Made by a program: the position numbers and the translations under genes. DNA of 64,000 nucleotides from Aliarcobacter sp. (GTDB lineage Bacteria > Campylobacterota > Campylobacteria > Campylobacterales > Arcobacteraceae). The notes beneath the pieces are model-generated. The model saw nothing but the letters and a program-made list of their open reading frames with translations, ran no database searches and was not told the origin of the DNA. The stretch is taken from contig JAQTXA010000003.1 of NCBI GenBank assembly GCA_028689025.1, forward strand, positions 173,081 through 237,080, read 5' to 3'. Shown here piece after piece: positions 8,931 to 18,232 of the stretch. Within the stretch, counting starts at the first letter, position 1; every line of letters starts with the position of its first letter.

Positions 8931-9046
8931 TCAAAGCCTTTTTATTAATTTTTTTGAATAGTATCTGAATGATAATTAGATTTGATTAATATTAGATTAA
9001 CAAAACTAATTTTCAGCAATTATAGATAAATAATATAAATAATTTA

Positions 9047-9085
9047 TGTAAAAAAAATTTACATTTCTTTTACAATTTTGTAAAA
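9047..9085. repeat. Two adjacent palindromes in the eptA-typA intergenic region
   Basis: 9047-9063 is TGTAAA-N5-TTTACA and 9068-9085 is TTTTACAATTTTGTAAAA. They lie in the 243-bp divergent gap, about 117-155 bp upstream of eptA and 60-95 bp upstream of the typA -10 box. Such TGTAAA/TTTACA arms could be a regulator operator, but the region is very AT-rich and no regulator is known. Confidence 0.35.
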
Positions 9086-9141
9086 AAAATTATTTTATGG
9101 GATTTTTTGATATATATTTGTGGATTTAAGCTATTTTTTAG

Positions 9142-9147
9142 TATAAT
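9142..9147 (+). promoter_or_regulatory. -10 box of typA promoter
   Basis: A perfect TATAAT followed by CGCG, 27 bp before the typA ATG, with T-rich tracts but no clear -35 hexamer. That matches the usual sigma-70 promoter form of Campylobacterota. Confidence 0.75.
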
Positions 9148-9173
9148 CGCGAAAATTTACGTAAAGAGAATAT

Positions 9174-10988
9174 ATGAGAGACATTAGAAATATCGCAGTA
9201 ATTGCACACGTTGACCACGGTAAAACTACGCTAGTAGATGAGTTATTAAAACAATCAGGAACTTTTTCAGCACACCAAAATGTTGATGAAAGAGTAATGG
9301 ATAGCAATGCTATCGAAAAAGAAAGAGGTATTACTATTCTTTCTAAAAATACAGCAATTGATTATGAAGGTGTAAGAATTAACATCATTGACACTCCAGG
9401 CCATGCTGACTTTGGTGGAGAAGTTGAAAGGGTATTAAAAATGGTTGACTCTGTTTTATTACTTGTTGATGCTCAAGAAGGTGTTATGCCTCAAACTAAA
9501 TTCGTTGTTAAAAAAGCTTTATCTTTAGGACACAGACCAATCGTTGTTATTAATAAAATTGACAAACCAGGTGGAGATCCAGATAGAGTTGTTGATGAAG
9601 TATTTGACCTTTTTGCTCAAATGGATGCAACTGAAGAACAATTAGACTTCCCAGTTGTTTATGCAGCTGCTAGAGATGGTTATGCAAAACTTGCTTTAGC
9701 TGATGAAAATGTAAACTTAACTCCATTATTTGAAACAATTTTAAAAGAAGTTCCAAAACCAGTTGGTTCTGATGAAAATGGTTTACAATTACAAGTATTT
9801 ACACTTGATTATGATAACTTCATTGGAAAAATCGGAATCGCTAGAATCTTTAATGGTACAATTTCAATGGGTGAAACTGTAGTTTTAGTTAAAGCTGATG
9901 GTGAAAAAGTTAAAGGAAGAGTTTCTAAACTTATCGGATTTAAAGGTATGGATAGATTTGATATTAAAACAGCTGGAACAGGTGATATTGTTGCTGTTGC
10001 TGGTTTTGAAACTATTGATGTTGGAGATTCATTATGTGATCCAGCTAATCCAATGCCTCTTGACCCTATGCACATTGAAGAGCCAACTCTTTCTGTTACA
10101 TTCGCAGTAAATGATTCTCCATTAGCTGGAACTGAAGGTAAATTTATCACTTCAAATAAAATCAACGAAAGATTAGCAGCTGAAATGAATACTAACATTG
10201 CTATGAATTATGAGCAAATTGGTGAAGGTAAATTTAAAGTAAATGGAAGAGGGGAATTACAAATTTGTATCCTTGCTGAAAATATGAGAAGAGAAGGTTT
10301 TGAGTTCTGTATTGGAAGACCTGAAGTTATTACAAAAATTGAAAATGGTGTTAAAACTGAACCATTTGAGCATTTAGTAATTGACTTACCTGATGAACAT
10401 ACAGGTGCTATTATTGAAAAACTTGGAAAAAGAAAAGCTAATATGACAAACATGGTACCAATGGGTGCTGGTTATACAAGATTAGAGTTTGAAATTCCAG
10501 CTAGAGGTTTAATTGGTATTAGAACAGAGTTCTTAACTGAAACTAAAGGTGAGGGTGTTATGAATCACTCATTCTTAGAATTTAGACCATACTCAGGACA
10601 TGTTGAATCAAGAAAATATGGGGCATTAGTTTCTATGGAAGCTGGTGAAGCAGTTGGTTATTCAATTTTCAACTTACAAGATAGAGGTATTATGTTTGTT
10701 AAACCTCAAGATAAAGTATATGTTGGAATGGTAATTGGTCAACATGCAAAAGATAATGATTTAGATGTTAACCCAACTAAAGGTAAAGCTCAATCAAATG
10801 TTAGATCTTCTGGTGCTGATGAAGCTATTAAATTAGTTCCACCAAGAGCTATGTCTTTAGAAAATGCATTAGAGTGGATTGAAGAAGATGAATCAGTTGA
10901 AATTACACCTATTTCTGTAAGAGTAAGAAAAAGAGAATTAGATCCAACAATTAGAAAAAGAACTGCAAAAAAAGAGAAATATAACTAA
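9174..10988 (+). CDS. typA: Ribosome-associated GTPase TypA/BipA
   Basis: 604 residues, the normal length of the family. G1 is [10 protein letters not shown] (about 10-19), G3 DTPGHADF, G4 NKID. EF-Tu domain II and EF-G-like domains follow, ending with the TypA C-terminal domain and a basic tail. TypA is an EF-G-like GTPase that acts on ribosomes in stress and 50S assembly. Monocistronic: its own TATAAT promoter 27 bp upstream, and a strong intrinsic terminator just after the stop. Confidence 0.97.
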   Translation: MRDIRNIAVIAHVDHGKTTLVDELLKQSGTFSAHQNVDERVMDSNAIEKERGITILSKNTAIDYEGVRINIIDTPGHADFGGEVERVLKMVDSVLLLVDAQEGVMPQTKFVVKKALSLGHRPIVVINKIDKPGGDPDRVVDEVFDLFAQMDATEEQLDFPVVYAAARDGYAKLALADENVNLTPLFETILKEVPKPVGSDENGLQLQVFTLDYDNFIGKIGIARIFNGTISMGETVVLVKADGEKVKGRVSKLIGFKGMDRFDIKTAGTGDIVAVAGFETIDVGDSLCDPANPMPLDPMHIEEPTLSVTFAVNDSPLAGTEGKFITSNKINERLAAEMNTNIAMNYEQIGEGKFKVNGRGELQICILAENMRREGFEFCIGRPEVITKIENGVKTEPFEHLVIDLPDEHTGAIIEKLGKRKANMTNMVPMGAGYTRLEFEIPARGLIGIRTEFLTETKGEGVMNHSFLEFRPYSGHVESRKYGALVSMEAGEAVGYSIFNLQDRGIMFVKPQDKVYVGMVIGQHAKDNDLDVNPTKGKAQSNVRSSGADEAIKLVPPRAMSLENALEWIEEDESVEITPISVRVRKRELDPTIRKRTAKKEKYN

Positions 10989-11012
10989 TTTTAAATTTAT
11001 TAGTTGTTTTTT

Positions 11013-11048
11013 AAAGGGAAAGGATATTTTATCCTTTCCCTTTTTTTT
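11013..11048 (+). terminator. Intrinsic terminator after typA
   Basis: Perfect 13-bp stem, arms AAAGGGAAAGGAT (11013-11025) and ATCCTTTCCCTTT (11031-11043), 5-nt loop, followed by a run of T. Confidence 0.93.
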
Positions 11049-11173
11049 ATACTATACAAAATAATCATAAACTTATGTATAATAAATATACAGACAAATC
11101 TTTGGATAAAGGAATAATTTAGTTTAAATTTAGATGAATAAGAATAGAATTTATTTAGTTCAGGAGGTGTAAT

Positions 11174-12538
11174 TTGAGTAATGAGAAAAATAGTGTATCT
11201 GAAATCTTTTGGGAAACCTTTTCAAATCAAGATAGACAAAAAATAAAAGAGTTCCAAAAGTATATGGATAAGTTTGCTGTTAATTTCAATCTTTACAAAG
11301 ATGGAAATTTTATTGAAAGATCTTTGCCATTCGACGTTATTCCTCGAATTATAGAGACTAAAGAGTTTGATATAATCGATAGAGGTTTAAGTCAAAGAAT
11401 AAAAGCCTTAAATTTATTCTTAGAAGATCTATACACAACAAAAAATATTGTAAAAGACAATATAGTTCCAGAAGAGTTTATTTACCAAGCAAAAGGGTAT
11501 TTAAAAGAACTTCATGGCTTCTCTCCTTCTAAAAAAATTCGTACACATATTAATGGTATAGATTTAGTAAAAGATACAGTTTCAGATAAATGGGTTATTT
11601 TAGAAGATAATTTAAGAGTTCCAAGTGGAGCTAGTTATCCTTTATCAATTAGAGATACTTATAGAAAAATCTATCCAGAATTTTTTGAAAAATTAAAAAT
11701 CAAACCTATTAAAGAGTATCCATCTATGTTAAAAGAGTCTATGGATTATGTTAATTGTGGTGGAATAAATGTAGTTCTAACTCCAGGAAGATTTAATTCA
11801 GCTTATTATGAACATGCCTATTTAGCAAAAAAATCAGGCGCTCAACTTGTAAGAAATAATGAATTAGTTGTACAAAATAAAATTTTATATTTTAAAAATT
11901 ATGATGGAAGATTAGTTAGAGTTGGAGCAGTTTATAGAAGACTTGATGATGAGTTTTTAGATCCAAAATTCTTTAATGAAGAGAGTTTAATTGGAGTTCC
12001 AGGAATCATGGAAGCATATTTAGCTGGAAATGTGGCAATTATGAATGCACCAGGAAATGGAGTTGCTGATGATAAAGGTATCTATTATTTTGTTCCAAAA
12101 ATGATTAAATATTATTTAGGAGAAGAGCCAATCTTAGAAAATGCACCAACATATTTACCTTATTTTGAAGAAGATAAAAAATATATTTTTGACAATATTG
12201 AAAAACTAGTAATCAAAGATGTTGCTGAAGCTGGTGGTTATGGGGTTATGTTTGGTCATGCTATGACAAAAATTCAGTTAGAAGATTTAAAAACTATTAT
12301 AAAAGCAAATCCAAGAAGATTTATAGCTCAAGAGTTAATAGAATTTTATGATGAAGAGTGTTATTTAAATGACGAAATAGTTCCAAGAAAAGCTGATTTT
12401 AGAGCTTATGTAATAAATAGTGATGAACCAAAAGTTTGGAAATGTGGACTTACACGATATGCTATGGAAGCTGGAAATTATTTAGTTAATTCATCTCAAG
12501 GTGGTGGATTTAAAGATACTTGGGTTATGGAGGCATAA
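11174..12538 (+). CDS. Circularly permuted ATP-grasp protein (DUF404/DUF407 type)
   Basis: 454 residues. TTG start with an excellent SD, AGGAGG, 6 nt upstream. Family features: RSLPFDVIPRII, GLSQRIKALNLFLEDLY, VLEDN-type ATP-binding strand (WVILEDNLRVPSGASY), LTPGRFNSAYYEH, and the C-terminal FIAQELIEF...KADFRAYV. These proteins are predicted amide/peptide-bond-forming ligases (carboxylate-amine ligases) that work with alpha-E, transglutaminase-like and peptidase partners in gene clusters of unknown product. First gene of a four-gene operon with alpha-E and two M14-type proteins. A fused paralogue is encoded at 18233-20722. Confidence 0.88.
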   Translation: MSNEKNSVSEIFWETFSNQDRQKIKEFQKYMDKFAVNFNLYKDGNFIERSLPFDVIPRIIETKEFDIIDRGLSQRIKALNLFLEDLYTTKNIVKDNIVPEEFIYQAKGYLKELHGFSPSKKIRTHINGIDLVKDTVSDKWVILEDNLRVPSGASYPLSIRDTYRKIYPEFFEKLKIKPIKEYPSMLKESMDYVNCGGINVVLTPGRFNSAYYEHAYLAKKSGAQLVRNNELVVQNKILYFKNYDGRLVRVGAVYRRLDDEFLDPKFFNEESLIGVPGIMEAYLAGNVAIMNAPGNGVADDKGIYYFVPKMIKYYLGEEPILENAPTYLPYFEEDKKYIFDNIEKLVIKDVAEAGGYGVMFGHAMTKIQLEDLKTIIKANPRRFIAQELIEFYDEECYLNDEIVPRKADFRAYVINSDEPKVWKCGLTRYAMEAGNYLVNSSQGGGFKDTWVMEA

Positions 12539-12539
12539 A

Positions 12540-13205
12540 ATGGAACAATTATTAACAGCAAATGTGGCGAATAATTTATATTGGTTTGGAAGATATTTAG
12601 AAAGAATCGAAGCTACTTTAATTGAAGTTGTAATTGCTTTTGATGCGGTAATTGATACGGATAAAAATAGAGGAAAAGATTTTTACAAAAAGTTAGAGAT
12701 TAATATTGAATATGAAACTGCAAAAGAGTTCTTAAAAGCTGGAATTTGTGGAAACCATGAAGCAAATTTAAGTCTTTTAATGAGTTATGTAAGAGAAAAT
12801 GCAATTATTTGCCGAAGTGTTATGGATACAGAAGCTTTTGGTTCAGTAATTGAATTATCAACTCTTTTAAAACATTCTTGTAATAATACTTTTGAGCTTG
12901 ATTATGAATTTATTGATAAAGTTCAATCTTTGATTAGTGAGATTTGGGGTGAATTAACTAGAAAACAACATAGAAATACAAGTGATTATTTCATAAGACT
13001 TGGGAAACTTGTTGAAAAAGTTGATTTCCATTTGAGATTAGAAAAAGATAAAGAATTTTCACTTGTACTTATGGAAGAAATAGATAAAATTGTAACTAGA
13101 TTAGCACCAGAATCAAAATTTGTACCTCATGATAAAAACGAATCACATGAAACAATAATGAACTCTATAAATGCTAAGATTAATAAAATTATAGTTGGGG
13201 ATTAA
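12540..13205 (+). CDS. Alpha-E domain protein (DUF403)
   Basis: 221 residues, all-helical. ATG 12540 is chosen, overlapping the preceding TAA region by context; the frame extends upstream to 12501 but only inside the ATP-grasp gene. The N-terminus carries the family hallmark NLYWFGRYLERIEATL. Alpha-E domains are found almost only beside or fused to circularly permuted ATP-grasp ligases; their reaction is unknown and they may be a structural or substrate-presenting partner. Here it directly follows the ligase (1 bp) and overlaps the M14 gene by 1 bp. In the second cluster the same domain is fused to the ligase. Confidence 0.87.
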   Translation: MEQLLTANVANNLYWFGRYLERIEATLIEVVIAFDAVIDTDKNRGKDFYKKLEINIEYETAKEFLKAGICGNHEANLSLLMSYVRENAIICRSVMDTEAFGSVIELSTLLKHSCNNTFELDYEFIDKVQSLISEIWGELTRKQHRNTSDYFIRLGKLVEKVDFHLRLEKDKEFSLVLMEEIDKIVTRLAPESKFVPHDKNESHETIMNSINAKINKIIVGD

Positions 13206-14158
13206 TGAATACAACAGAGATATTTACATCTGAATTACCTGTAGGTGAAAAATTATCTATAAGAAGAACAAGATTCGAACCAAAAGAAAAAACAACTAAT
13301 AAAATGAAAAGAATTTCAATAGTAAGTGGAATTCATGGAGATGAATTAGAAGGACAATTAGTTATATATCTATTAGCTGATTGGTTAAATAATAACAGTG
13401 ATAAATTAAAAGGGATAGTTGATATTTATCCAGCTGTTAACTCTTTGGGTGTTGATACAATTACAAGGGGTTTCCCTTTGTATGATGTAGATTTAAATAG
13501 AACTTTTCCAGGAAGTGCAAATGAATTTTTGCCAGGACAAGTTGTTTTTGCCCTTGCAAATGATGTAAAAGGAAGTGATATTGCTATAGATATTCACTCA
13601 AGTAATATTTTCTTACGAGAAATCCCACAAATTAGAATAAATAAAGAATACTCAAAATCTACTTTACCCCTTGCAAAAGAGTTAAATTGTGATTTTATTT
13701 GGATTCATGATGCAGTTACTGTATTGGAATCTACTTTTTCACATACGATGAATTCAATGGGAACAAAAACACTTGTTGTAGAAATGGGTGTTGGAATGAG
13801 ACTCACAAAAGCTTATGGACATCAGTTGTTAATAGGAATTTTAAATCTTATGCAAAAAGAGGGAATTATTGAGTGTAAAGATGATTTTGTAACAAGAGAA
13901 GCTTTTAACTCAGAAATTGGAGAAGTTTTTTATCTAAATGCTCCTAAAAGTGGACTATTTGTTCCTGCACTTGATCATTGCTCCGTTATTAAAAAAGATG
14001 ACAAAATTGGAGATATTGTTGATCCTTTAACTGGCGCAATATATGCAACATTAACTGCTCCTGCTGATGGAATACTATTTACATTAAGAGAATATCCAGT
14101 TGTTTATGAAGGTTCATTATTAGCTAGAATTTTTGGAGATAACAGTGGAAAAAATTGA
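13205..14158 (+). CDS. M14-type zinc carboxypeptidase/deacylase (succinylglutamate desuccinylase-aspartoacylase family)
   Basis: 317 residues. Zinc ligands are visible: His and Glu in GIHGDE, and His in DIDIHSS-like AIDIHSSNI. The substrate-binding NR occurs in VDLNRTFPG and the catalytic Glu in VVEMGVGMR. The C-terminal ~90 residues (from NAPKSGLFVPA) form a lipoyl-like beta domain common in this subfamily. The product probably hydrolyses an amide or peptide bond, perhaps maturing or degrading what the ATP-grasp ligase makes (inference). ATG overlaps the alpha-E stop codon. Followed by a catalytically dead-looking paralogue. Confidence 0.86.
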   Translation: MNTTEIFTSELPVGEKLSIRRTRFEPKEKTTNKMKRISIVSGIHGDELEGQLVIYLLADWLNNNSDKLKGIVDIYPAVNSLGVDTITRGFPLYDVDLNRTFPGSANEFLPGQVVFALANDVKGSDIAIDIHSSNIFLREIPQIRINKEYSKSTLPLAKELNCDFIWIHDAVTVLESTFSHTMNSMGTKTLVVEMGVGMRLTKAYGHQLLIGILNLMQKEGIIECKDDFVTREAFNSEIGEVFYLNAPKSGLFVPALDHCSVIKKDDKIGDIVDPLTGAIYATLTAPADGILFTLREYPVVYEGSLLARIFGDNSGKN

Positions 14159-15077
14159 AGTTTTAAGAATTGAGTCATTAAGTCGAGCTCCCTTAGTTGT
14201 TGAAGGTTATTTATTTAAAGGAACAAATCCAAAAGCTCCAAAGGTTGCTATTGTTGGTGCGATGGAGGGAGATTCTATACTTCCTTTATATTGTGCTTCT
14301 ACAATGGTTGATTTTTTTAAAAATAAAATTGATAAAGAGAAAATAAAAGGGGATGTTTTAATAATTCCTTCAATTAATCATTATGCTTTAAATATTGGAA
14401 AAAGATTTTGGCCCTTGGACAATACCGATATAAATATGATGTTTCCAGGTTATGAGTTAGGTGAAACTACTCAAAGAATTGCAAAAAAAGTTTTTGATGC
14501 AATTAGTGGTTATGATTTTGGAATTATTCTTGAAAGAAGACCAGATCCTGCAACTTGTCTACCATATATAAAACTTTATAAAAGTGGATATGAAGATTTA
14601 GTAGGTGCAAAAAAATTTGGTTTTAAAATGATTCATCACAGAACAATGAAATCAATAGATACAGTTACATTACAATATAACTGGCAACTTTGGGGAACAA
14701 AGGCATTTTCAATTATATGCCCAAGTGATAATCAAGTTGATAAAAAAATAGCAAGTCAAATAAATCAAGCAATGATTAGATTTATGGATAAAACTAAAAT
14801 TATTAATTATCATATTTTTAATGGATATGAATCAACTGTAATTGATAGAAATTCTATCGATGTTGTTAAATCTCCAAGAAGTGGTATTTTTATCTCAAAA
14901 GAACTAGCTGGTAATTATGTGTCAAAAGATCAAGTTATTGGTGAAATTGTTCACTCTTTAGAGGGTGAAGTAATACATCAATTTTTAGCTCCATGTAATG
15001 GAATGATTACTTGTTTTTATAGTAATTCATTGATTTATGAACATGCAGTTGCTTTTAGAATTGCAAAGATTGGCTAG
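14145..15077 (+). CDS. M14-like paralogue lacking zinc and catalytic residues
   Basis: 310 residues. GTG 14145 is preferred because GGAG lies 6 nt upstream; TTG 14133 is an alternative that would contain that SD. Start overlaps the previous gene by 14 bp. It aligns with the preceding protein over its length, including (N/D)xNxxFPG and the C-terminal beta domain (SPRSGIFISKELAGNYV). Yet GIHGDE is replaced by GAMEGD, the IDIHSS histidine by ILERRP, LNRTFPG by INMMFPG, and the catalytic-Glu strand by SIICPSDN. All key residues are gone while the frame is intact, so it is probably a pseudoenzyme partner, regulator or binding protein. Confidence 0.8.
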   Translation: MEKIEVLRIESLSRAPLVVEGYLFKGTNPKAPKVAIVGAMEGDSILPLYCASTMVDFFKNKIDKEKIKGDVLIIPSINHYALNIGKRFWPLDNTDINMMFPGYELGETTQRIAKKVFDAISGYDFGIILERRPDPATCLPYIKLYKSGYEDLVGAKKFGFKMIHHRTMKSIDTVTLQYNWQLWGTKAFSIICPSDNQVDKKIASQINQAMIRFMDKTKIINYHIFNGYESTVIDRNSIDVVKSPRSGIFISKELAGNYVSKDQVIGEIVHSLEGEVIHQFLAPCNGMITCFYSNSLIYEHAVAFRIAKIG

Positions 15078-15301
15078 TTAAACCTAGTTAATCTTTCAAA
15101 GTAAAAAGTAATTATTCTCTCAAAATATTAAAAATAATAATTTAAAAAACACATATGAAAAATAATTGCTAATTCATGATTAAATTATTATTAACCTATA
15201 TATTCTAGAAAAATCCTTTTTTTAGCTTTACAATCGGTTACACTTTATTATTTATTTGTTATTATTTGTTAACCTATTCAATTCTTAGATTTAAAATATG
15301 A

Positions 15302-15307
15302 TATAAT
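15302..15307 (+). promoter_or_regulatory. -10 box of the chemoreceptor gene
   Basis: Perfect TATAAT followed by CGC, 29 bp before the ATG at 15337. The 259-bp gap from 15078 is otherwise AT-rich, with no gene or clear hairpin visible. Confidence 0.72.
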
Positions 15308-15336
15308 CGCATATATTTAAATTATTAGGAAAAATA

Positions 15337-17319
15337 ATGATAAAAAACATTAACACTAAAATGAAATTACTATTATTTCCATTTATGTTTGTAATAATAG
15401 TAATTGTATCAGGGGTAGTATATACTCACTATAGTGGTATTCAAAATACAAGAAATCAAATAGTAATAAGTACAGAAGAGTTTATTCAAGAACTTCTAAA
15501 GGGAAGAATAACTGTTTATCAATTTTTAAGAGCGCCAACAGATGAGAATGCAAAAAAAGTTGGGGATAATTTTGGAGATTTAGATAAAGAAGTTTTAGAA
15601 TTAAAAAAGAAAGTATCAGTACAAAAAAATAAAGATTTATGCGATGAAATTTTGGCATCTTCAAAACAATATGTTAGCGACTTTGGTGTTGTTGCATCAA
15701 TGAAAATAGCAAACTCAAAAAATGGCATTAATGAAGAAACAGCAGAGATAAAAGCTACAATAACAAAAATGGCACAAGCTGGAACTATTTTAGAATCAAA
15801 AATAAAAGAGATAAATGCAAGTGCATTACTGTTAAAACAAGAAGCAGAATCTTCATTGAACACGACTTTAATTGCTCTTGCAATTGTTGCTATTATGATT
15901 TTTATATTATTCTCTTTATTCATTTCAAGCATAGTTGTTAAATCATTAAGTGATTTCAAAAATGGACTTATTTCTTTCTTTGATTATCTAAATAAAAAAA
16001 CAACTACAGTTTCATTATTAGAAGATAAAACAAAAGATGAATTTGGTGAAATGGCACTTTTTGTAAATGAAAATATTAAACAAATTGAAAAAACTCTAAA
16101 TCAAGATGTTGCTTTAATTGAAGATGCAAAAGTAGTAATGACAAGAGTAAATAATGGTTGGTATTCTCAATTTATTGAGAAATCAACATCTAATGCTTCT
16201 TTGGAAGAGTTTAAAAACAATGTAAATGGAATGATAAAAAGTACAAGAGATAGATTTGAAGAAGTTGATTATATTTTAGAAAAATATGCAAATTTAGATT
16301 ATTTAGAATCTTTAAAAATGCATCCAAATGATGAACATGGCGGAGTATTTGAAAGATTAGTTACTGGTATTAATACTTTACAAAACTCAATTACTCAAAT
16401 GTTAGTAGAAAACAAAACAAATGGATTAACTTTAGATGAGAGTTCAAATATTCTACTTGTAAATGTTGATAAGTTAAATCAAAGTTCAAATGAAGCTGCA
16501 GCTTCTTTAGAAGAGACAGCTGCTGCAATTGAAGAAATTACTTCAAATATTAGAAATAATACAGAAAATATTTCTAAAATGGCAATGCTTTCAAATGAAG
16601 TAACTGCATCAGCTACTCATGGTGAAAAACTTGCAAATCAAACTACAGTTTCTATGGATGAGATAAATACACAAGTTAATTTAATTAATGATGCAATTTC
16701 TATTATTGATCAAATTGCTTTCCAAACAAATATTCTTTCTTTAAATGCAGCCGTTGAAGCAGCAACTGCGGGAGAAGCTGGAAAAGGATTTGCGGTAGTT
16801 GCAGCAGAAGTAAGAAACCTTGCATCAAGATCTGCAGAAGCAGCAAAAGAGATTAAAACAATAGTTGAAAATGCAACAACAAAAGCAAATCATGGTAAAC
16901 AAATTGCAGGTAATATGATAGATGGATATAAACAATTAAATGAAAATATTGTTCATACAATAAATTTAATTTCAGATATTCAAAATGCTTCAAAAGAGCA
17001 ATTACTTGGAATTGAACAAATTAATGATGCAGTAAATCAATTAGACCAACAAACTCAACAAAATGCAGCTGTAGCATCACAAACACATGATGTTGCTGTA
17101 TTAACAGACCAAATAGCTAAATTGGTTGTATCAAATGCAGATGAAAAAGAGTTTAAAGGTAAAAATGATGTTAGAGCAAAAAGTGTAGAAGTAGCTAAAA
17201 AAAATACACATTCAATACCAGTTCCAAACAAAGTAGTAAATAAAGTAGTAAAACATGAATCAAAACCTGTAGTTACTTCAAAACCTACAAAAGATGATGG
17301 AGAGTGGGAGAGTTTTTAA
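15337..17319 (+). CDS. Methyl-accepting chemotaxis protein
   Basis: 660 residues. TM1 about 10-31, a ~145-residue helical periplasmic ligand-binding domain (four-helix-bundle type), TM2 about 175-201, a HAMP-like linker, then the cytoplasmic signalling hairpin with the conserved tip [20 protein letters not shown] (near 455-475) and the following [15 protein letters not shown]. The tail is Lys-rich and ends in DGEWESF. Own promoter 29 bp upstream, SD AGGAAA. It lies between the two halves of the ATP-grasp/transglutaminase system, but nothing in the sequence ties it to that function. Ligand unknown. Confidence 0.95.
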   Translation: MIKNINTKMKLLLFPFMFVIIVIVSGVVYTHYSGIQNTRNQIVISTEEFIQELLKGRITVYQFLRAPTDENAKKVGDNFGDLDKEVLELKKKVSVQKNKDLCDEILASSKQYVSDFGVVASMKIANSKNGINEETAEIKATITKMAQAGTILESKIKEINASALLLKQEAESSLNTTLIALAIVAIMIFILFSLFISSIVVKSLSDFKNGLISFFDYLNKKTTTVSLLEDKTKDEFGEMALFVNENIKQIEKTLNQDVALIEDAKVVMTRVNNGWYSQFIEKSTSNASLEEFKNNVNGMIKSTRDRFEEVDYILEKYANLDYLESLKMHPNDEHGGVFERLVTGINTLQNSITQMLVENKTNGLTLDESSNILLVNVDKLNQSSNEAAASLEETAAAIEEITSNIRNNTENISKMAMLSNEVTASATHGEKLANQTTVSMDEINTQVNLINDAISIIDQIAFQTNILSLNAAVEAATAGEAGKGFAVVAAEVRNLASRSAEAAKEIKTIVENATTKANHGKQIAGNMIDGYKQLNENIVHTINLISDIQNASKEQLLGIEQINDAVNQLDQQTQQNAAVASQTHDVAVLTDQIAKLVVSNADEKEFKGKNDVRAKSVEVAKKNTHSIPVPNKVVNKVVKHESKPVVTSKPTKDDGEWESF

Positions 17320-17339
17320 ACTCTTCTAGTCTTTCTTTC

Positions 17340-18230
17340 TTAATTTAAAACTCTCACATCCACTTTAACGCTAAGCATACTATTCCCACTACTTTGAACT
17401 ACACCTTTTAAAGGAGATATATCTAAATAATCTCTTCCATATCCTAAGATTATATACTCTTCATTTGGAATTTTATTATTAGTTGGATCAAAATCAACCC
17501 AACCAAAATCAGGAACATAAATAGAAAACCAAGCATGTGAAGCATCAACTCCAAAGAGTTTTTCGCTTCCTTCCGCAGGAATAGTTTGTATGTAACCACT
17601 TATATAACGTGTTGGAATTCCAATACTTCTAAGAGCTGAGATTGCAAATTGTGCAAAATCTTGGCAAACACCCTTTTTCTCTTTGAAAATTACTTCAATT
17701 GGTGTTGTAATATCACTGAAGCCTGATACAAATTTAAAATCATTAAATATTCTTGCCATAAATTCACTTGTAGCTTCAATAATATTTCTATTTTCATCAA
17801 AAGATTTTAAAGCATAATCTTTTATCTCTTTTGATGGCATTGGAATAGACTCTGTTTCAAATAAAAAATATTTTGCTAAAACATCATTTGGATTATATGA
17901 GCTAAGTCTATCTTTTAAATCTTTTACTGTTGTTTTTATATTTTTTAATGAATCAATCTCTTTTTTTATCTCATTTTCAAATCTCTCAACCTTTGAAGTA
18001 GCAATTACCTTTAGATTTTTGTGAGATTCTCTAATAAGCATAAAATTATTTGTATTCTCAAAATAATCAATAAATTCACTTGTTTCATAGGGTGTTGGTT
18101 CAATTTTTAGTGAATATTCTAATAGCTTTTGAGTATTCGAATCTTTAGGTTTTAATCTTGCAATATTATGGCTAAAGGTTACAAGTCCTGCATAATCAAA
18201 CTTTGTTTCGTGGTATATTTTATAAATCAT
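17340..18230 (-). CDS. Transglutaminase-like cysteine protease/amidase family protein
   Basis: 296 residues: N-terminal beta-sandwich domain common to bacterial transglutaminase-like proteins (YKIYHETKFDYAG...LKP), then the catalytic core with Cys in GVCQDFAQF, His in DASHAWFSIY and Asp in WVDFDPTNN, so the triad is complete. These enzymes hydrolyse or transfer amide bonds. Last gene of a three-gene operon, 2 bp after the ATP-grasp/alpha-E fusion. It likely acts on the ligase product or on a peptide carrier (inference from clustering). It ends tail-to-tail with the chemoreceptor. Confidence 0.9.
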   Translation of the reverse strand: MIYKIYHETKFDYAGLVTFSHNIARLKPKDSNTQKLLEYSLKIEPTPYETSEFIDYFENTNNFMLIRESHKNLKVIATSKVERFENEIKKEIDSLKNIKTTVKDLKDRLSSYNPNDVLAKYFLFETESIPMPSKEIKDYALKSFDENRNIIEATSEFMARIFNDFKFVSGFSDITTPIEVIFKEKKGVCQDFAQFAISALRSIGIPTRYISGYIQTIPAEGSEKLFGVDASHAWFSIYVPDFGWVDFDPTNNKIPNEEYIILGYGRDYLDISPLKGVVQSSGNSMLSVKVDVRVLN

Positions 18231-18232
18231 GT

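Noticed and set aside
9809..10453. Minus-strand frames inside typA (9809-10198, 10208-10453)
   Set aside because: Antisense to a well-conserved GTPase, with no SD and no recognisable domain.
12501..12539. Upstream extension of the alpha-E gene
   Set aside because: Only overlaps the ATP-grasp end; ATG 12540 starts the usual alpha-E sequence.
14145..15077. Degraded M14 gene (pseudogene)
   Set aside because: The frame is full length, coupled to its neighbour, and has no internal stops; loss of catalytic residues alone is not decay.
17307..17326. Small hairpin at the end of the chemoreceptor gene as terminator
   Set aside because: The GAGAGTTTTTAAACTCTT stem is short and lies over the stop codon; I could not call a clear terminator.
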